A stretch of DNA of 64,000 bases from Streptomyces sp. NBC_01497 (GTDB taxonomy: Bacteria > Actinomycetota > Actinomycetes > Streptomycetales > Streptomycetaceae), in assembly GCF_036250695.1 (NCBI RefSeq), contig NZ_CP109427.1, positions 6,200,001-6,264,000 of the forward strand. The letters are read 5' to 3'. Under the pieces are notes generated by a model. The model was not told where the DNA came from and did not search any database. It was given only the letters and a program-made list of their open reading frames with translations. Below, piece by piece: positions 19,384 to 28,542 of the stretch. The first letter of the stretch is position 1; each line of letters opens with the position of its first letter. A program made the translations under genes and the position numbers.

Positions 19384-20523
19384 TCAGCCGCGACCGGTGT
19401 CAGGCGTGGGGGTGTCGTGGCGGGCGGCGGCACCGCGCAGGCGCGGGGTCGGAACGCCGTCCGCGCCCGGAAAACGGGCCTCGTGCGGGGTGGGCGCCTC
19501 AACCGTCGCCACATGCGGGAGGGCGTACGGATGCTCCTCGGCCAGCCAGCCGACCAGCTGCTCGCGCACCGCGCACCGCACCGTCCAGATGTCGTCGGCG
19601 TCCTTCGCCGTGACGACCGCCCGTACCTCGATCGACGTCGGTGTGGTGTCCGTCACCGCGAGGCTCCAGCCCCGGCCGTCCCACGCCTCGCACCCCTCAA
19701 GGACCGCCAGCAGCTTCTTGCGCATCAGGGGGATCGGCGCCGCGTGGTCGAGCTGGAAATAGACCGTCCCCGTCATCTGCGCGCCGCCCCGCGACCAGTT
19801 CTCGAACGGCTTGCTGGTGAAGTACGACACAGGCATCGTGATGCGCCGCTCGTCCCAGGTGCGCACGGCCAGGTAGGTGAGCGTGACCTCGTCGATCACG
19901 CCCCACTCGCCGTCCACCACGACGGTGTCGCCGATCCGCACCATGTCGCCGAACGCGATCTGGAATCCGGCGAACAGGTTCCCCAGCGTCGACTGCGCCG
20001 CCACACCGGCGACGATGCCGATGATGCCCGCCGACGCCAGCATCGACGTCCCGATCGCGCGCATGTCGGGGAACGTCAGCAGCATCGCGGCGATCGCCAC
20101 GACCACCACGACCGCCGTCACGATCCGCATGATCAGCAGGACCTGGGTACGCACGCGGCGTACCCGCATCGGGTCACGGGTGGCGGACGCGTACCGCGCG
20201 TACGACGCCTCGACGGCCGCCGACGCGATCCGGATCAGCAGCCACGCGCCCGCCGCGATCAGCACCAGGGACAGGAGCTGGCCGATGCGGTTCTCGTTGC
20301 GCGAGATGAACGACCAGTGCGCCTGCCGGTAGCTGCCGCGCAGCAGCGCCGCGAGCAGCACCACTTGGAGCGGTGCGCGGCAGCGCCGCAGCAGACCCCA
20401 CAGGGGGGTGTCGTGGTGACGCTCGTCCAGGCGTCGCAGCAGGACGTCGGAAGCCCAGCCGAGCAGCAGTGTGAGCACGACCGATCCGCCGAGGACGGTC
20501 AGTGGCCGTAGTGCTTCGTTCAT
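19384..20523 (-). CDS. MscS-type mechanosensitive ion channel
   Basis: This 379-residue protein has several N-terminal membrane helices and then the MscS pore helix and beta domain: SAGIIGIVAGVAAQSTLGNLFAGFQIAFGDMVRIGDTVVVDGEWGVIDEVTLTYLAVRTWDERRITMP. The Gly/Ala pattern of the pore helix is typical. Such channels release solutes on hypo-osmotic shock. A flexible charged tail follows the C-terminal alpha/beta domain. The gene is divergent from the hydrolase at 20574, with a 50-bp shared upstream region. Confidence 0.92.
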   Translation of the reverse strand: MNEALRPLTVLGGSVVLTLLLGWASDVLLRRLDERHHDTPLWGLLRRCRAPLQVVLLAALLRGSYRQAHWSFISRNENRIGQLLSLVLIAAGAWLLIRIASAAVEASYARYASATRDPMRVRRVRTQVLLIMRIVTAVVVVVAIAAMLLTFPDMRAIGTSMLASAGIIGIVAGVAAQSTLGNLFAGFQIAFGDMVRIGDTVVVDGEWGVIDEVTLTYLAVRTWDERRITMPVSYFTSKPFENWSRGGAQMTGTVYFQLDHAAPIPLMRKKLLAVLEGCEAWDGRGWSLAVTDTTPTSIEVRAVVTAKDADDIWTVRCAVREQLVGWLAEEHPYALPHVATVEAPTPHEARFPGADGVPTPRLRGAAARHDTPTPDTGRG

Positions 20524-20573
20524 GATCCCCTCGTCGTCCGGTACCCGTGTGATGTCGGTGGCAGGATGGCCGG

Positions 20574-21158
20574 ATGGAGATCATGCTGTTCCATTCGGCT
20601 CTCGGCCTGCGCCCGGCCGTCCACGACGCGGCCGACCGGCTGCGCGGCGCCGGGCATTCCGTGCGCGTTCCCGACCTGTTCGAGGGGCAAACCGCCGAGA
20701 CGATGGACGAGGGCCTGGCGATCAAGGACAGGACCGGCGCGGACGAACTGCTGCGGCGCGCGGTCGCCGCCGCCGCGCCCCACTCGGACCTGGGACTGGT
20801 CTATGCGGGGTTCTCCCTCGGCGCGTCCGTCGCGCAGAACCTCGCGCTCGGTGACGAGAAGGCGCGCGGGCTGCTCCTGCTGCAGGGCACGTCCGACATC
20901 GCGCAGGGCGCGGCGGTGGACGACCTGCCGGTCCAGTTGCACGTCGCCGACCCGGACGTGTTCGAGCCGCACGACTGGCTGACGGCCTGGTACCTGGGGA
21001 TGCGGCGCACGGGCGCCGACGTGGAGATCTTCCGCTATCCCGGGGTCGGCCACCTGTACACGGACCCGGCGTTCGAGGACTACGACGAGGAGGCCGCCGA
21101 GCGGACGTGGCTGCTCTCCCTCGCCTTCCTGGACGACATCACGGCCGAGCAGGCGTAG
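20574..21158 (+). CDS. Dienelactone hydrolase-like alpha/beta hydrolase
   Basis: This 194-residue alpha/beta hydrolase fold protein resembles small dienelactone hydrolase-type proteins. The nucleophile elbow reads GFSLGAS, so it has Ser where classical dienelactone hydrolase has Cys. A possible acid is in HVADPDVFEP and the His in YPGVGHLYTDP. Substrate is unknown. It starts 50 bp from the divergent MscS-type gene and ends in a convergent gap with no obvious gene. Confidence 0.85.
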   Translation: MEIMLFHSALGLRPAVHDAADRLRGAGHSVRVPDLFEGQTAETMDEGLAIKDRTGADELLRRAVAAAAPHSDLGLVYAGFSLGASVAQNLALGDEKARGLLLLQGTSDIAQGAAVDDLPVQLHVADPDVFEPHDWLTAWYLGMRRTGADVEIFRYPGVGHLYTDPAFEDYDEEAAERTWLLSLAFLDDITAEQA

Positions 21159-21294
21159 GCGGGGCCGCCCCGTCGAGGGGGCCCCGCAGCAGGATGCCCG
21201 CGGCGGGGGAGGCCGGTCGGTCCGCGCTCGTGGCCGGGTCGTTCGTGCCGTGGCCGGTGGGCGCCGGGGATGCCGGGGCGCCGCCGGGACGGCT

Positions 21295-21933
21295 TCAGTG
21301 GGGCGTGTCGTCCCAGAGCGAGTGGGGCTCGGGGTCGCGCGGGCCGAAGAACGCCGTCAGGCCGAGGTGCACCAGCATCGCGGCCACGGGCCAGGCGAGC
21401 AGCGCGCCCTTCACGCCCAGTTCGAGCGGTGCGTCGAACGTGTGGCCCTGACCGACCTGCTTGGCGTGCGCCACCACATTGGTCGTCGGCCCCAGCGCCT
21501 GCCCGAACTTCCAGGCGACGAACGACGCCGCGAGGCCGCCCAGCGCCAGCCCGAAGACCAGCGGAACACCGCCCCGCCTGCGCCACAGGAAGACGGCGAC
21601 CGCGCTCACCACGCCGAAGGCGAGTGCCAGCAGGACGAACGTGCCGTCCCCGCCGATCGCCTCCTCACCCTCGACGTCCTTGAGCAGGACCGCCGTGCTG
21701 TCCGAGGTCAGCGGCACCTTCGGGGAGAGCCACATCCACAGTGCGCCGAGCAGCAGCCCGAACGCGGCCGTCGCGACCAGCACCAGGGCGGCCTGCACCA
21801 GCTCCGCCCTCGTGCCGGGGCCGTCCGGGGCCGGGTGCTGTCCGGGCCAGGACCCGCCGCCCTGGGCACCCTCCTCCGGCTGCTGCCAGGGGTCCGGGGA
21901 CGAGGGGTGCGGAGGTGTCAACGGTGCGTTCAC
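21295..21933 (-). CDS. DUF2567-like membrane protein
   Basis: This protein of 212 residues has a Pro-rich cytoplasmic N terminus and four hydrophobic segments: ALVLVATAAFGLLLGALWMWL, FVLLALAFGVVSAVAVFLW, PLVFGLALGGLAASFVAW and GALLAWPVAAMLVHLGLTAF. It resembles the actinobacterial DUF2567 family; function unknown. GTG 21933 is the most likely start, although the ribosome site is weak and a longer frame continues upstream. It is downstream of the ABC exporter genes on the same strand, about 140 bp away. Confidence 0.7.
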   Translation of the reverse strand: MNAPLTPPHPSSPDPWQQPEEGAQGGGSWPGQHPAPDGPGTRAELVQAALVLVATAAFGLLLGALWMWLSPKVPLTSDSTAVLLKDVEGEEAIGGDGTFVLLALAFGVVSAVAVFLWRRRGGVPLVFGLALGGLAASFVAWKFGQALGPTTNVVAHAKQVGQGHTFDAPLELGVKGALLAWPVAAMLVHLGLTAFFGPRDPEPHSLWDDTPH

Positions 21934-22073
21934 CTTGCCATCGTGCCAAACATGCCTGTGTGCCGCGCCAGCAGGGCGGCTCCGGCCGCATACGGGAGGC
22001 GGCGCAGGAGCCGTGCGACGCCCGACGCCCCGCACGAAACGGGTGTCCGGCGGCCGTGCGCACCGGCCCCGCC

Positions 22074-22934
22074 TCAGCGGACGGCGGCCCTGCGGTACGC
22101 CCAGGTCGCCACCGCGAGCGACGCGACGCCGACCGCTGCGCAGACCGTGAGGTCGAGCCCCACCGCCGACCAGTCGGGCCGTGCGTCGAACGTACGGGCC
22201 AGCGCCTCCACCCCGTAGGTGGAGGGCAGCAGGTCACGCGCCCAGCGGATCAGCTCGGGCAGCCGGTCGGCGGGCAGCACGCCCAGCAGCAGCGCGGCGG
22301 ACATGCCGAGCTGGCCCAGCAGCGTCGCGACCTCCTGGCGCCGCGCCAGCAGCCCGCAGGCGGCTCCGAGGCCCGCGAGGGCCGCGCCCGCCAGCGGGAT
22401 GACCGCGACCAGGATCCACAGATGACTCAGCGGCAGCTGGAACAGCGCGCTGCCGACGACCGCGGTCACCGCCGTGCCCGGCACGGTGAACGACGCGTAC
22501 GCCCCCGCCGTGCCCAGCACCACCGCGGCGGGCGGCACCGGCAGGGTGGCGTAGTGGTCGAGGCCGCCGCTGGCCCGCAGCTGGCCGAAGTACTGGGCCA
22601 GCAGGTTCAGCGCGACGAACGCCACGACGAGCACGCTCGACCCGGAGACCACGGCGCGTGCGCCCGGCCCGCCGTCCACGACACCCCGCATCAGGACCAT
22701 GATCCCGATCGACTGGAAGGTCGCCACGAACAGCAGCGGGATCCTGGCCACCCGGGCACGCGACAACTGCGCCCGGTAGATGGCGGACATCGACGGCAGC
22801 AGCTTCGCGCGGGGCGCGAGCGGCGCCGGCCCCGCGACGGCGGGCGGCGCATGGACCGGACGGGCCGGCCGGCCGTGCCGCACCACCTCGGGGGCGGCGT
22901 CCGCGTCCGCGGACTCCGTGGGCACAACGCTCAC
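22074..22934 (-). CDS. ABC-2 type transporter permease
   Basis: This 286-residue protein has six hydrophobic segments after a 50-residue hydrophilic N terminus and the layout of ABC-2 exporters (for example LPELIRWARDLLPSTYGVEALART before the last helices). It lies 13 bp downstream of the ATPase gene and must form the membrane half of the same exporter. Drugs, polyketides or wall polymers are possible substrates; nothing here decides. Confidence 0.88.
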   Translation of the reverse strand: MSVVPTESADADAAPEVVRHGRPARPVHAPPAVAGPAPLAPRAKLLPSMSAIYRAQLSRARVARIPLLFVATFQSIGIMVLMRGVVDGGPGARAVVSGSSVLVVAFVALNLLAQYFGQLRASGGLDHYATLPVPPAAVVLGTAGAYASFTVPGTAVTAVVGSALFQLPLSHLWILVAVIPLAGAALAGLGAACGLLARRQEVATLLGQLGMSAALLLGVLPADRLPELIRWARDLLPSTYGVEALARTFDARPDWSAVGLDLTVCAAVGVASLAVATWAYRRAAVR

Positions 22935-22947
22935 GCCGTGTCACCCC

Positions 22948-23928
22948 TCATGCCTTCACCAGCCCCTTCGTCAGTCCGCCGAGCGCCAGGTACACGTCCT
23001 CCAGGCTCGGCGTGGCCAGCGTGAAGTCGTCCAGTGCCGCGAACGCGGCCCCACCGGTCACAGCGGCGACCGCCGCCCGTGCCTCCTCGGGAGCCAGCCG
23101 GAGCACCCAGCGGCGCCCCGACTCCTGCGCGAAGCCGCGCAGGGCCGCTACCTCCGGCACGTCGAGCGGGGCCCGCTCCCGCCACACCAGCTCCACCCGC
23201 ACCTCACCCGCGACCTGCTGCTTGAGCCCGGCGGGCGTGTCGCAGGCGATCACCCGTCCGCGCTCCAGCACGGCCACCCGGTCGAGCACCGTCTCCGCCT
23301 CGATCACGTTGTGCGTCACCAGCAGGACCGTCGTACCGTGCTCGGCTCGCCGCCGGTCCACCGCCGCCCACACCGCGCGGCGCGCGACCGGGTCCATGCC
23401 GGTGGTGGGTTCGTCCAGCACGAGGACCGGCCGTTCACCCACCAGGGTGGCGGCGAAGCACGCGAGCCTCCGCTGACCGCCGGAGAGCTTCTTCAGCGGC
23501 CGCGCGGCGATCTCGGTCAGGCCGAGTTCCGCGAGGACCGCGTCGCGCTGGGCACGCGCCTCGCGCAGTGGCAGACCGCGCAGCCTGCCCGTGGTCTCGG
23601 CGGCCAGCGAGACGGTCAGTTCGTCCAGCGCGCTGGACTCCTGCCCGAGGTAGCCGATCAGCCGGGACGCGCGCTCCGGGTGGCGCACCAGGTCGTGTCC
23701 GAGTACGTCGACGCTGCCGCTGTCGGGCCGCATCAGGCCCGTGAGCTGCCGTACGAGGGTGGTCTTGCCCGCGCCGTTGGGCCCGAGCAGCCCGAAGATC
23801 TCCCCGCGCCGCACGTCGAGACTGATCCCGTCGGTGGCCCGGACCTCCGGCGTGCCGGGGGCGCCGCGCCTGCCGCGCGCGGCGGGGTACGTCTTCACCA
23901 GATCGCGTACCTCGCACACCGTACTCAC
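22948..23928 (-). CDS. ABC transporter ATP-binding protein
   Basis: This 326-residue ATPase has Walker A GPNGAGKTT, the signature LSGGQRR, Walker B VLVLDEPTTGMDP and the switch His in LVTHNVIEAE. The C-terminal 100 residues match DrrA/CcmA-type exporters. It starts at GTG 23928. With the permease at 22074 it forms a two-gene ABC-2 exporter operon on the minus strand. Confidence 0.93.
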   Translation of the reverse strand: MSTVCEVRDLVKTYPAARGRRGAPGTPEVRATDGISLDVRRGEIFGLLGPNGAGKTTLVRQLTGLMRPDSGSVDVLGHDLVRHPERASRLIGYLGQESSALDELTVSLAAETTGRLRGLPLREARAQRDAVLAELGLTEIAARPLKKLSGGQRRLACFAATLVGERPVLVLDEPTTGMDPVARRAVWAAVDRRRAEHGTTVLLVTHNVIEAETVLDRVAVLERGRVIACDTPAGLKQQVAGEVRVELVWRERAPLDVPEVAALRGFAQESGRRWVLRLAPEEARAAVAAVTGGAAFAALDDFTLATPSLEDVYLALGGLTKGLVKA

Positions 23929-24034
23929 AAGAGACGAGATTACGTGGTCCGTCTGTCATCGCGTCCCCGGGCCCCGCGCGGTGGCGTGGCCCGATCGGTG
24001 CGCCCCGCGGTCCGGGAGGCCGCGGCGGGCGGCG

Positions 24035-25282
24035 TCAGGACTGTTCCGACGGGTGCCCGGCCGGCGCGGTGACGTCGATCTCGCGCCAGAAGCCCGCCCG
24101 GATCGCGTACCGGTCGTGTTCGTCGATCTGGTCGTCCTTGTGGGCCAGCAGTCCGAAACGGGCCGCGTACCGCAGCAGTTCGCCGTCGATGCGGTGCGGG
24201 ATCCGCGGGTACAGCGTGGAGAGCGCCGACACGTGGCCGTCCTCGCCGAGGCGGTCCATCCAGCGCCGCGCGAAGACCTGCCCCACCTCGAACGGGTCGC
24301 CGCCGACGGTGGTGATGTCCTCCTCGCGGTCGGCCCACCGCTGCTCCGCGCTGGTGAGCTGCGCGAGGGTCGGCAGCGAAGCCGTCTCCGGCGGCTCGCC
24401 CGCGCCGCTGCCCGGCCGTACGACCCAGCCCTTGTCCGACGACCAGCGCAGCGTCGCCCCGACGGGCTGCTGCGGCTGGGGCTGCGGCGGCTGGCCCAGC
24501 GGCGCGCGCAGCCCCGCGAGGTCCTTCGGGGTGGGCACGCCGGCGCCTTTGCCCGCCGGCGCGGGCGCGGGTTCCTCGGTGTCCTCCCGCGCCGGGTCCC
24601 GCACACCGTCCTGGCCGGCCGAGGGACCCGGCCCCCGGTGGTCGGGGCCGCCGGGGGCCGACTCGGGCAGGGGGGCGGCGAGGATCGCCGCGATGTCCGG
24701 CCGGGTGGCCGCCGACGGCTGGCAGATGCCCAGGTCCTTGGCCCGTACGGCACGGGTGATCCAGCCTCGGTCGAGCACCCGCCGCTCGTCGGCCTCCGCG
24801 ACGAGGTCCTCGGACTGGTTGTAGTCGCCGTCCGCGGCCTGCACCGCCCACAGGTGGACGGCGACCCCGTGCTCCTTCGCGGACATCAGGCCCGGCAGCA
24901 GATCCCCGTCCCCGGTGACGAGTACGACGTCGGAGCACGCGCGGTTCCTGGCCAGCTCGGTCAGTTCCGCGTGCATCGCGGCGTCCACGCCCTTCTGCGC
25001 CCACCGGCCGTCGCTGCGGGTCAGCGCTCCGAGTCGCACGGTCACCCGGGGCATCACACGCAGTCTGCGGTGCTCGGGCTGGGGGACCCGGTCCGGTGCG
25101 CCGTCGAACCAGTAGATCCGCAGCAGCGGGCGTTCCGTGTCCTGCTCGGCGCGCTCTCGCAGGCCCCTGATCAAAGCGCTGTGGTCGACGGTGATGCGGG
25201 AGCGGGCGGGTTCTCCGGCCAGGAGACTCGCGGCGGCGCCCAGCAGATAGCCGGCGTCCACCAGGACGACGCAGCGGTCCAC
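24035..25282 (-). CDS. NYN-domain (PIN-like) putative ribonuclease
   Basis: The N-terminal 180 residues form a NYN domain of the PIN-like nuclease fold. Acidic residues appear in the expected places: CVVLVDAGYLLG, QKGVDAAMHAEL and VVLVTGDGDLLPGL. Such domains usually cut RNA with divalent metal. A Pro/Gly/Gln-rich linker follows, and a C-terminal helical region (TSAEQRWADREEDITTVGGDPFEVGQVFARRWMDRLGED) is conserved-looking but unnamed. GTG 25282 is preferred because AGAAGG sits 8 nt upstream; GTG 25291 is the alternative. Length 415 residues. It is divergent from the small gene at 25523. Confidence 0.82.
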   Translation of the reverse strand: MDRCVVLVDAGYLLGAAASLLAGEPARSRITVDHSALIRGLRERAEQDTERPLLRIYWFDGAPDRVPQPEHRRLRVMPRVTVRLGALTRSDGRWAQKGVDAAMHAELTELARNRACSDVVLVTGDGDLLPGLMSAKEHGVAVHLWAVQAADGDYNQSEDLVAEADERRVLDRGWITRAVRAKDLGICQPSAATRPDIAAILAAPLPESAPGGPDHRGPGPSAGQDGVRDPAREDTEEPAPAPAGKGAGVPTPKDLAGLRAPLGQPPQPQPQQPVGATLRWSSDKGWVVRPGSGAGEPPETASLPTLAQLTSAEQRWADREEDITTVGGDPFEVGQVFARRWMDRLGEDGHVSALSTLYPRIPHRIDGELLRYAARFGLLAHKDDQIDEHDRYAIRAGFWREIDVTAPAGHPSEQS

Positions 25283-25522
25283 GTGTTCCACCTTCTTTCG
25301 GGAACCTCGGGATCGGAGGGGGGTGTGCTTCGCGTTCGCTTCGAGTCTGCCCGACCGGACGAGCCTTAAGGTCCCGAACTGGATCATCGGCGTGGCGGAT
25401 CGGTCATGACCCCCCTGCGACGAGGCATCACTACACACGGCGATGATCCAAAATGCGGCATTTTTCCGGTCATGTGAGTCTGACAACGGCCCTGGCCCCG
25501 AAACCCCTTCAGGAGGCACACC

Positions 25523-25693
25523 ATGGCCAAGAACCGCAACCGCGACCGAAGTAAGCCGCAGACGGCCGAGCGTGGGCCGGCAGCGGCCAAGTCCCCCACC
25601 ACCGAGAAGATGACGGAGTCCGAGGAGGCCAGGTTCACGGCCCCCGACACCGCAGCCCACGGCAAGCGGCAGAAGCGCTTCGGCCACAACTGA
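25523..25693 (+). CDS. Small basic hypothetical protein, 56 residues
   Basis: This short gene encodes MAKNRNRDRSKPQT..., ending KRQKRFGHN, with an acidic middle (TEKMTESEEARF). AGGAGG lies 6 nt before the ATG, and a strong hairpin terminator lies 60 bp after the stop, so the transcription unit is complete. It is hydrophilic, with no membrane segment and no Cys. I recognise no domain; a small, probably disordered nucleic-acid-associated protein is a guess. Confidence 0.8.
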   Translation: MAKNRNRDRSKPQTAERGPAAAKSPTTEKMTESEEARFTAPDTAAHGKRQKRFGHN

Positions 25694-25755
25694 CGCGCCG
25701 CGCGGGCCCCGAGAGCCGCCGCCCGCAGGACGGAGCGGACCGGCCGGGGGCATGC

Positions 25756-25793
25756 GCGAGGGGCGCGCCCGCAGGAGCGGGCGCGCCCCTCGC
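25756..25793. terminator. Hairpin terminator after the 56-residue gene
   Basis: A perfect 17-bp inverted repeat (25756-25772 and 25777-25793) has a 4-nt loop, AGGA. It lies 62 bp after the small gene. Confidence 0.85.
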
Positions 25794-26951
25794 CGGTGCG
25801 TACGGCCCGGCCCGCCGGGCAGGATCCGGCCGAGCGGCACCTTCCGGCCTGCCGGACAGGGCTTGACCGGACCGGGCCGGCACCGGGCCCCACCAGGGGG
25901 CCGGGCGAGCCGGAGTACGGTCGGGGTGCGGGTGCCCCGCGAGCGGTCGCAGGCGCAGAACACGGGCGTCTCCCGCTCCGGCGCGAGCTGGCACGACGTG
26001 TCCCCCTCGACGTGCTTTCGTGAACATGCCCCACGCGACGGCCGAGGACCCGGCGACGCGTCCCGGGCCCGGCTTGTCGTCACGCCCGGCCCGTACTGCC
26101 GAAGAGGGCGAAGTGGCCCCCGGCCCCTTCGCGCTTGACACGCGGCACGGTGGGCGATCACCGGCGCGTGCCGCGCGGCGCGTCCCCTGCGCGGTCGCCT
26201 GCCCCGCCGCACGCGCCAGTCCTGATCGGCGACTCGGCGGTGCGGCTGTCACGCGCCACCGCCCCGGCCTCGTCCAGGACGGCCGGCAACGCGGCGCACG
26301 GCCCGGCGCGTTGCCGGCCGTGGGTGACCGAATCCCCCGCGTCCCGGCTGCTGTTGGGCACGGCGGCCAGGCTGGAGGGTCAGCCCGCCACGTCATCACC
26401 TCATCGCCGGGCCGCCCCCGGGTGGCACTCGTCCCGTGGCGCGGCCGACTTGTGCTTGTCGCCGTCGTCTTTCCGCGCGGGCGCGGACCTGGCGGACCTG
26501 ACCGGACCTGAGGGAACCGTCTGCGGCGACGTCGCGCAGTCCACGCCCGGGCCTGCCGACCGGGACTCGCGCAGCGGGGGGCCGCGCTCCCCGCCACGCG
26601 CCTCCCGCTCCAGGCCTCTCCCGGTCCGGTCCACGGGCCTTCGCCGTCCGTTCCCAGCGCCGCGCACAGGTGTTTCCCCGCCGTCGCCGGGCACTTGCCG
26701 GGGGCCTCGCGCGTTGCCTGGGAGGCGGCGTCCGCCCGCGGGTGCGGAGCCCGCGGGAGCGTCCGCACCGCGTACGTCCACCGTCCGCCGTCCGCGAAGG
26801 ACGGCGCCCGGCGGCGCACGATCAGCGCATGACGAGGAACGGCCGGAGAGCGGCGCCCGGGTCAACACCCGGACGACGGCGTCCGGAAGAGAACGACCCG
26901 GGACGAACGACCGGCACCGCCGGAAGACCCGCGACCAGGAGGCACCAGACG
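25794..26951. other. 1.16-kb region without a convincing gene
   Basis: Open frames exist on both strands but are rich in Arg, Pro and Gly, have no domain, no good ribosome site and no consistent codon bias. The 3' part contains the AGGAGG ribosome site at 26937-26942 for the next gene. The area may be decayed coding sequence, since several frames stay open over 400-1000 bp, but I cannot name a parent gene. Confidence 0.5.
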
Positions 26952-28292
26952 ATGTCGGCTCCCCGACCCGTGGCAGCAGCGGACGAGCAGCGCGGCGAGG
27001 CCATCCTCGCCGTCTTCGACACGGCCTTCGGTGAACTCCTCGCGGCCGACCCCGCCGCGTTCCAGGTGAAGTTCCGGAAGATGGCCGGTTCCGCGTTCGC
27101 CTTCTACCGGGGAACGGCCTGCCTCTTCTACCACGACCTGGAAGCGGGTCCCGAGGAGCGCGCGTACCAGGACGAGCGGACCGGCCGGGTATGGATCCAC
27201 GGCGACCTGCACGCCGAGAACTTCGGCACGTACATGGACGCGGGCGGGCGCCTCGTCTTCAACGTCAACGACTTCGACGAGGCGTACGTCGGTCCCTTCA
27301 CGTGGGACCTCAAGCGGCTGGCCGCGTCCCTCGCCCTGATCGGCTACACCAAGGCGCTGAGCGACGCGCAGATCACCGGACTCGTCGAGACGTACGCCGG
27401 GGCCTACCGGGAGCGGGTGCACGCCCTCGCGACGGGCGCCAGGAACGACGACGTCCCGCCGTTCACCCTGGACACCACCGAGGGACCGCTGCTGGCCGCG
27501 CTGCGGTCGGCCCGCTCGCAGACCCGTTTCGCCCTGCTCGACTCCATGACGGAGATCCGCGACTGGGAGCGCAGGTTCTCCTCGGGCGCCGGCTCCGTCG
27601 AACTGGACGCAGCGACCCGGTACAAGATCCTCGACGCGTTCGACGGCTATCTGGAGACCCTGCCGGAGGCGAGCCTCGCCCGCCCCGACTCCTACCGCGT
27701 CAAGGACGTCGTCGGGCGGCGCGGCGTCGGGATCGGGTCGGCGGGCCTGCCCTCCTACAACATCCTGCTGGAGGGCAACAGCGACGCCCTGGAGAACGAT
27801 GTCGTCATCTACCTGAAGCAGGCGCAGGTGCCCGCTGTGTCCCGGCACATCAAGGACGCCACGGTGCGCCGCTACTTCCAGCACGAGGGGCACCGCACGG
27901 TCATCTCGCAGCGCGCGCTGCAGGCGCACGCCGACCCGTGGCTCGGCTGGACCGAGCTGGACGGCGCCGGGCAGCTGGTCGCGGAGATCTCGCCGTACGC
28001 GGTCGACCTCGACTGGTCGGACATCGACGACCCGGATCAGATCGCCGGGGTCGTCGCGGACCTCGGCCGGGCCACGGCGACGATGCACGCGGCGGCGGAC
28101 GACGACAGCGGCCACACGCTGGTGCCGTTCTCCACCGAGCGCGCCATCGACGCGGCGATCGCGGCCGACGAGGACGGCTTCGCGCCGCTCCTGGTGGACT
28201 TCGCGCACACGTACGGGGCGCGCGCGAGGGCCGATCACCAGATCTTCGTGGACCTGTTCCGCAACGGCCGCATCGGCGGCGGGCTGCTGTAG
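26952..28292 (+). CDS. DUF2252 family protein (kinase-like fold)
   Basis: This 446-residue protein matches DUF2252, an actinobacterial family related in fold to aminoglycoside phosphotransferases. The region VWIHGDLHAENFGTY resembles the catalytic loop HGDLHxxN, and VFNVNDFDEAYVGPFTWDLKRLAAS resembles the metal-binding DFD segment. Other family stretches are MAGSAFAFYRGTACLFYHDL and SDALENDVVIYLKQAQ. Substrate unknown. ATG 26952 has AGGAGG 9 nt upstream; the frame is open for about 280 bp further upstream but that part looks non-coding. Confidence 0.88.
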   Translation: MSAPRPVAAADEQRGEAILAVFDTAFGELLAADPAAFQVKFRKMAGSAFAFYRGTACLFYHDLEAGPEERAYQDERTGRVWIHGDLHAENFGTYMDAGGRLVFNVNDFDEAYVGPFTWDLKRLAASLALIGYTKALSDAQITGLVETYAGAYRERVHALATGARNDDVPPFTLDTTEGPLLAALRSARSQTRFALLDSMTEIRDWERRFSSGAGSVELDAATRYKILDAFDGYLETLPEASLARPDSYRVKDVVGRRGVGIGSAGLPSYNILLEGNSDALENDVVIYLKQAQVPAVSRHIKDATVRRYFQHEGHRTVISQRALQAHADPWLGWTELDGAGQLVAEISPYAVDLDWSDIDDPDQIAGVVADLGRATATMHAAADDDSGHTLVPFSTERAIDAAIAADEDGFAPLLVDFAHTYGARARADHQIFVDLFRNGRIGGGLL

Positions 28293-28420
28293 CCGCCGGG
28301 CGGGGCCGTGCGGGCCGGTGGCCGGCCGCGGTGGCTGCGGGACGCGGTGGACGCGGCCGGCGGCCGGCGGCCCTGCCCCGGCGCTCCGACGTGGTTCGCG
28401 CGGTCCGGGCCCTGTTCCCG

Positions 28421-28490
28421 GTGCTGCCGCGGTTCCCCGCCCGTGATCCGTATCGGTGCTGCCGCGGTTCCCGGCCCGTGATCCGTATCG
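28421..28490. repeat. 35-bp tandem duplication
   Basis: Two adjacent 35-bp copies (28421-28455 and 28456-28490) differ at one base (C to G at position 18). They lie 53 bp upstream of the membrane-protein gene at 28543, in the place where its promoter should be. Confidence 0.95.
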
Positions 28491-28542
28491 GTTCGGAACC
28501 TTTAGATCCCTCTGACGGGGTCCCATGGCACACTCGGGTCCG

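Noticed and set aside
25635..26819. 394-codon minus-strand frame in the gene-poor region
   Set aside because: Arg/Pro/Ala/Gly-rich, no domain, no ribosome site; it crosses the terminator at 25756-25793.
26670..26951. Upstream extension of the DUF2252 gene
   Set aside because: The extension is Arg/Pro-rich and unlike the family, while AGGAGG correctly precedes ATG 26952.
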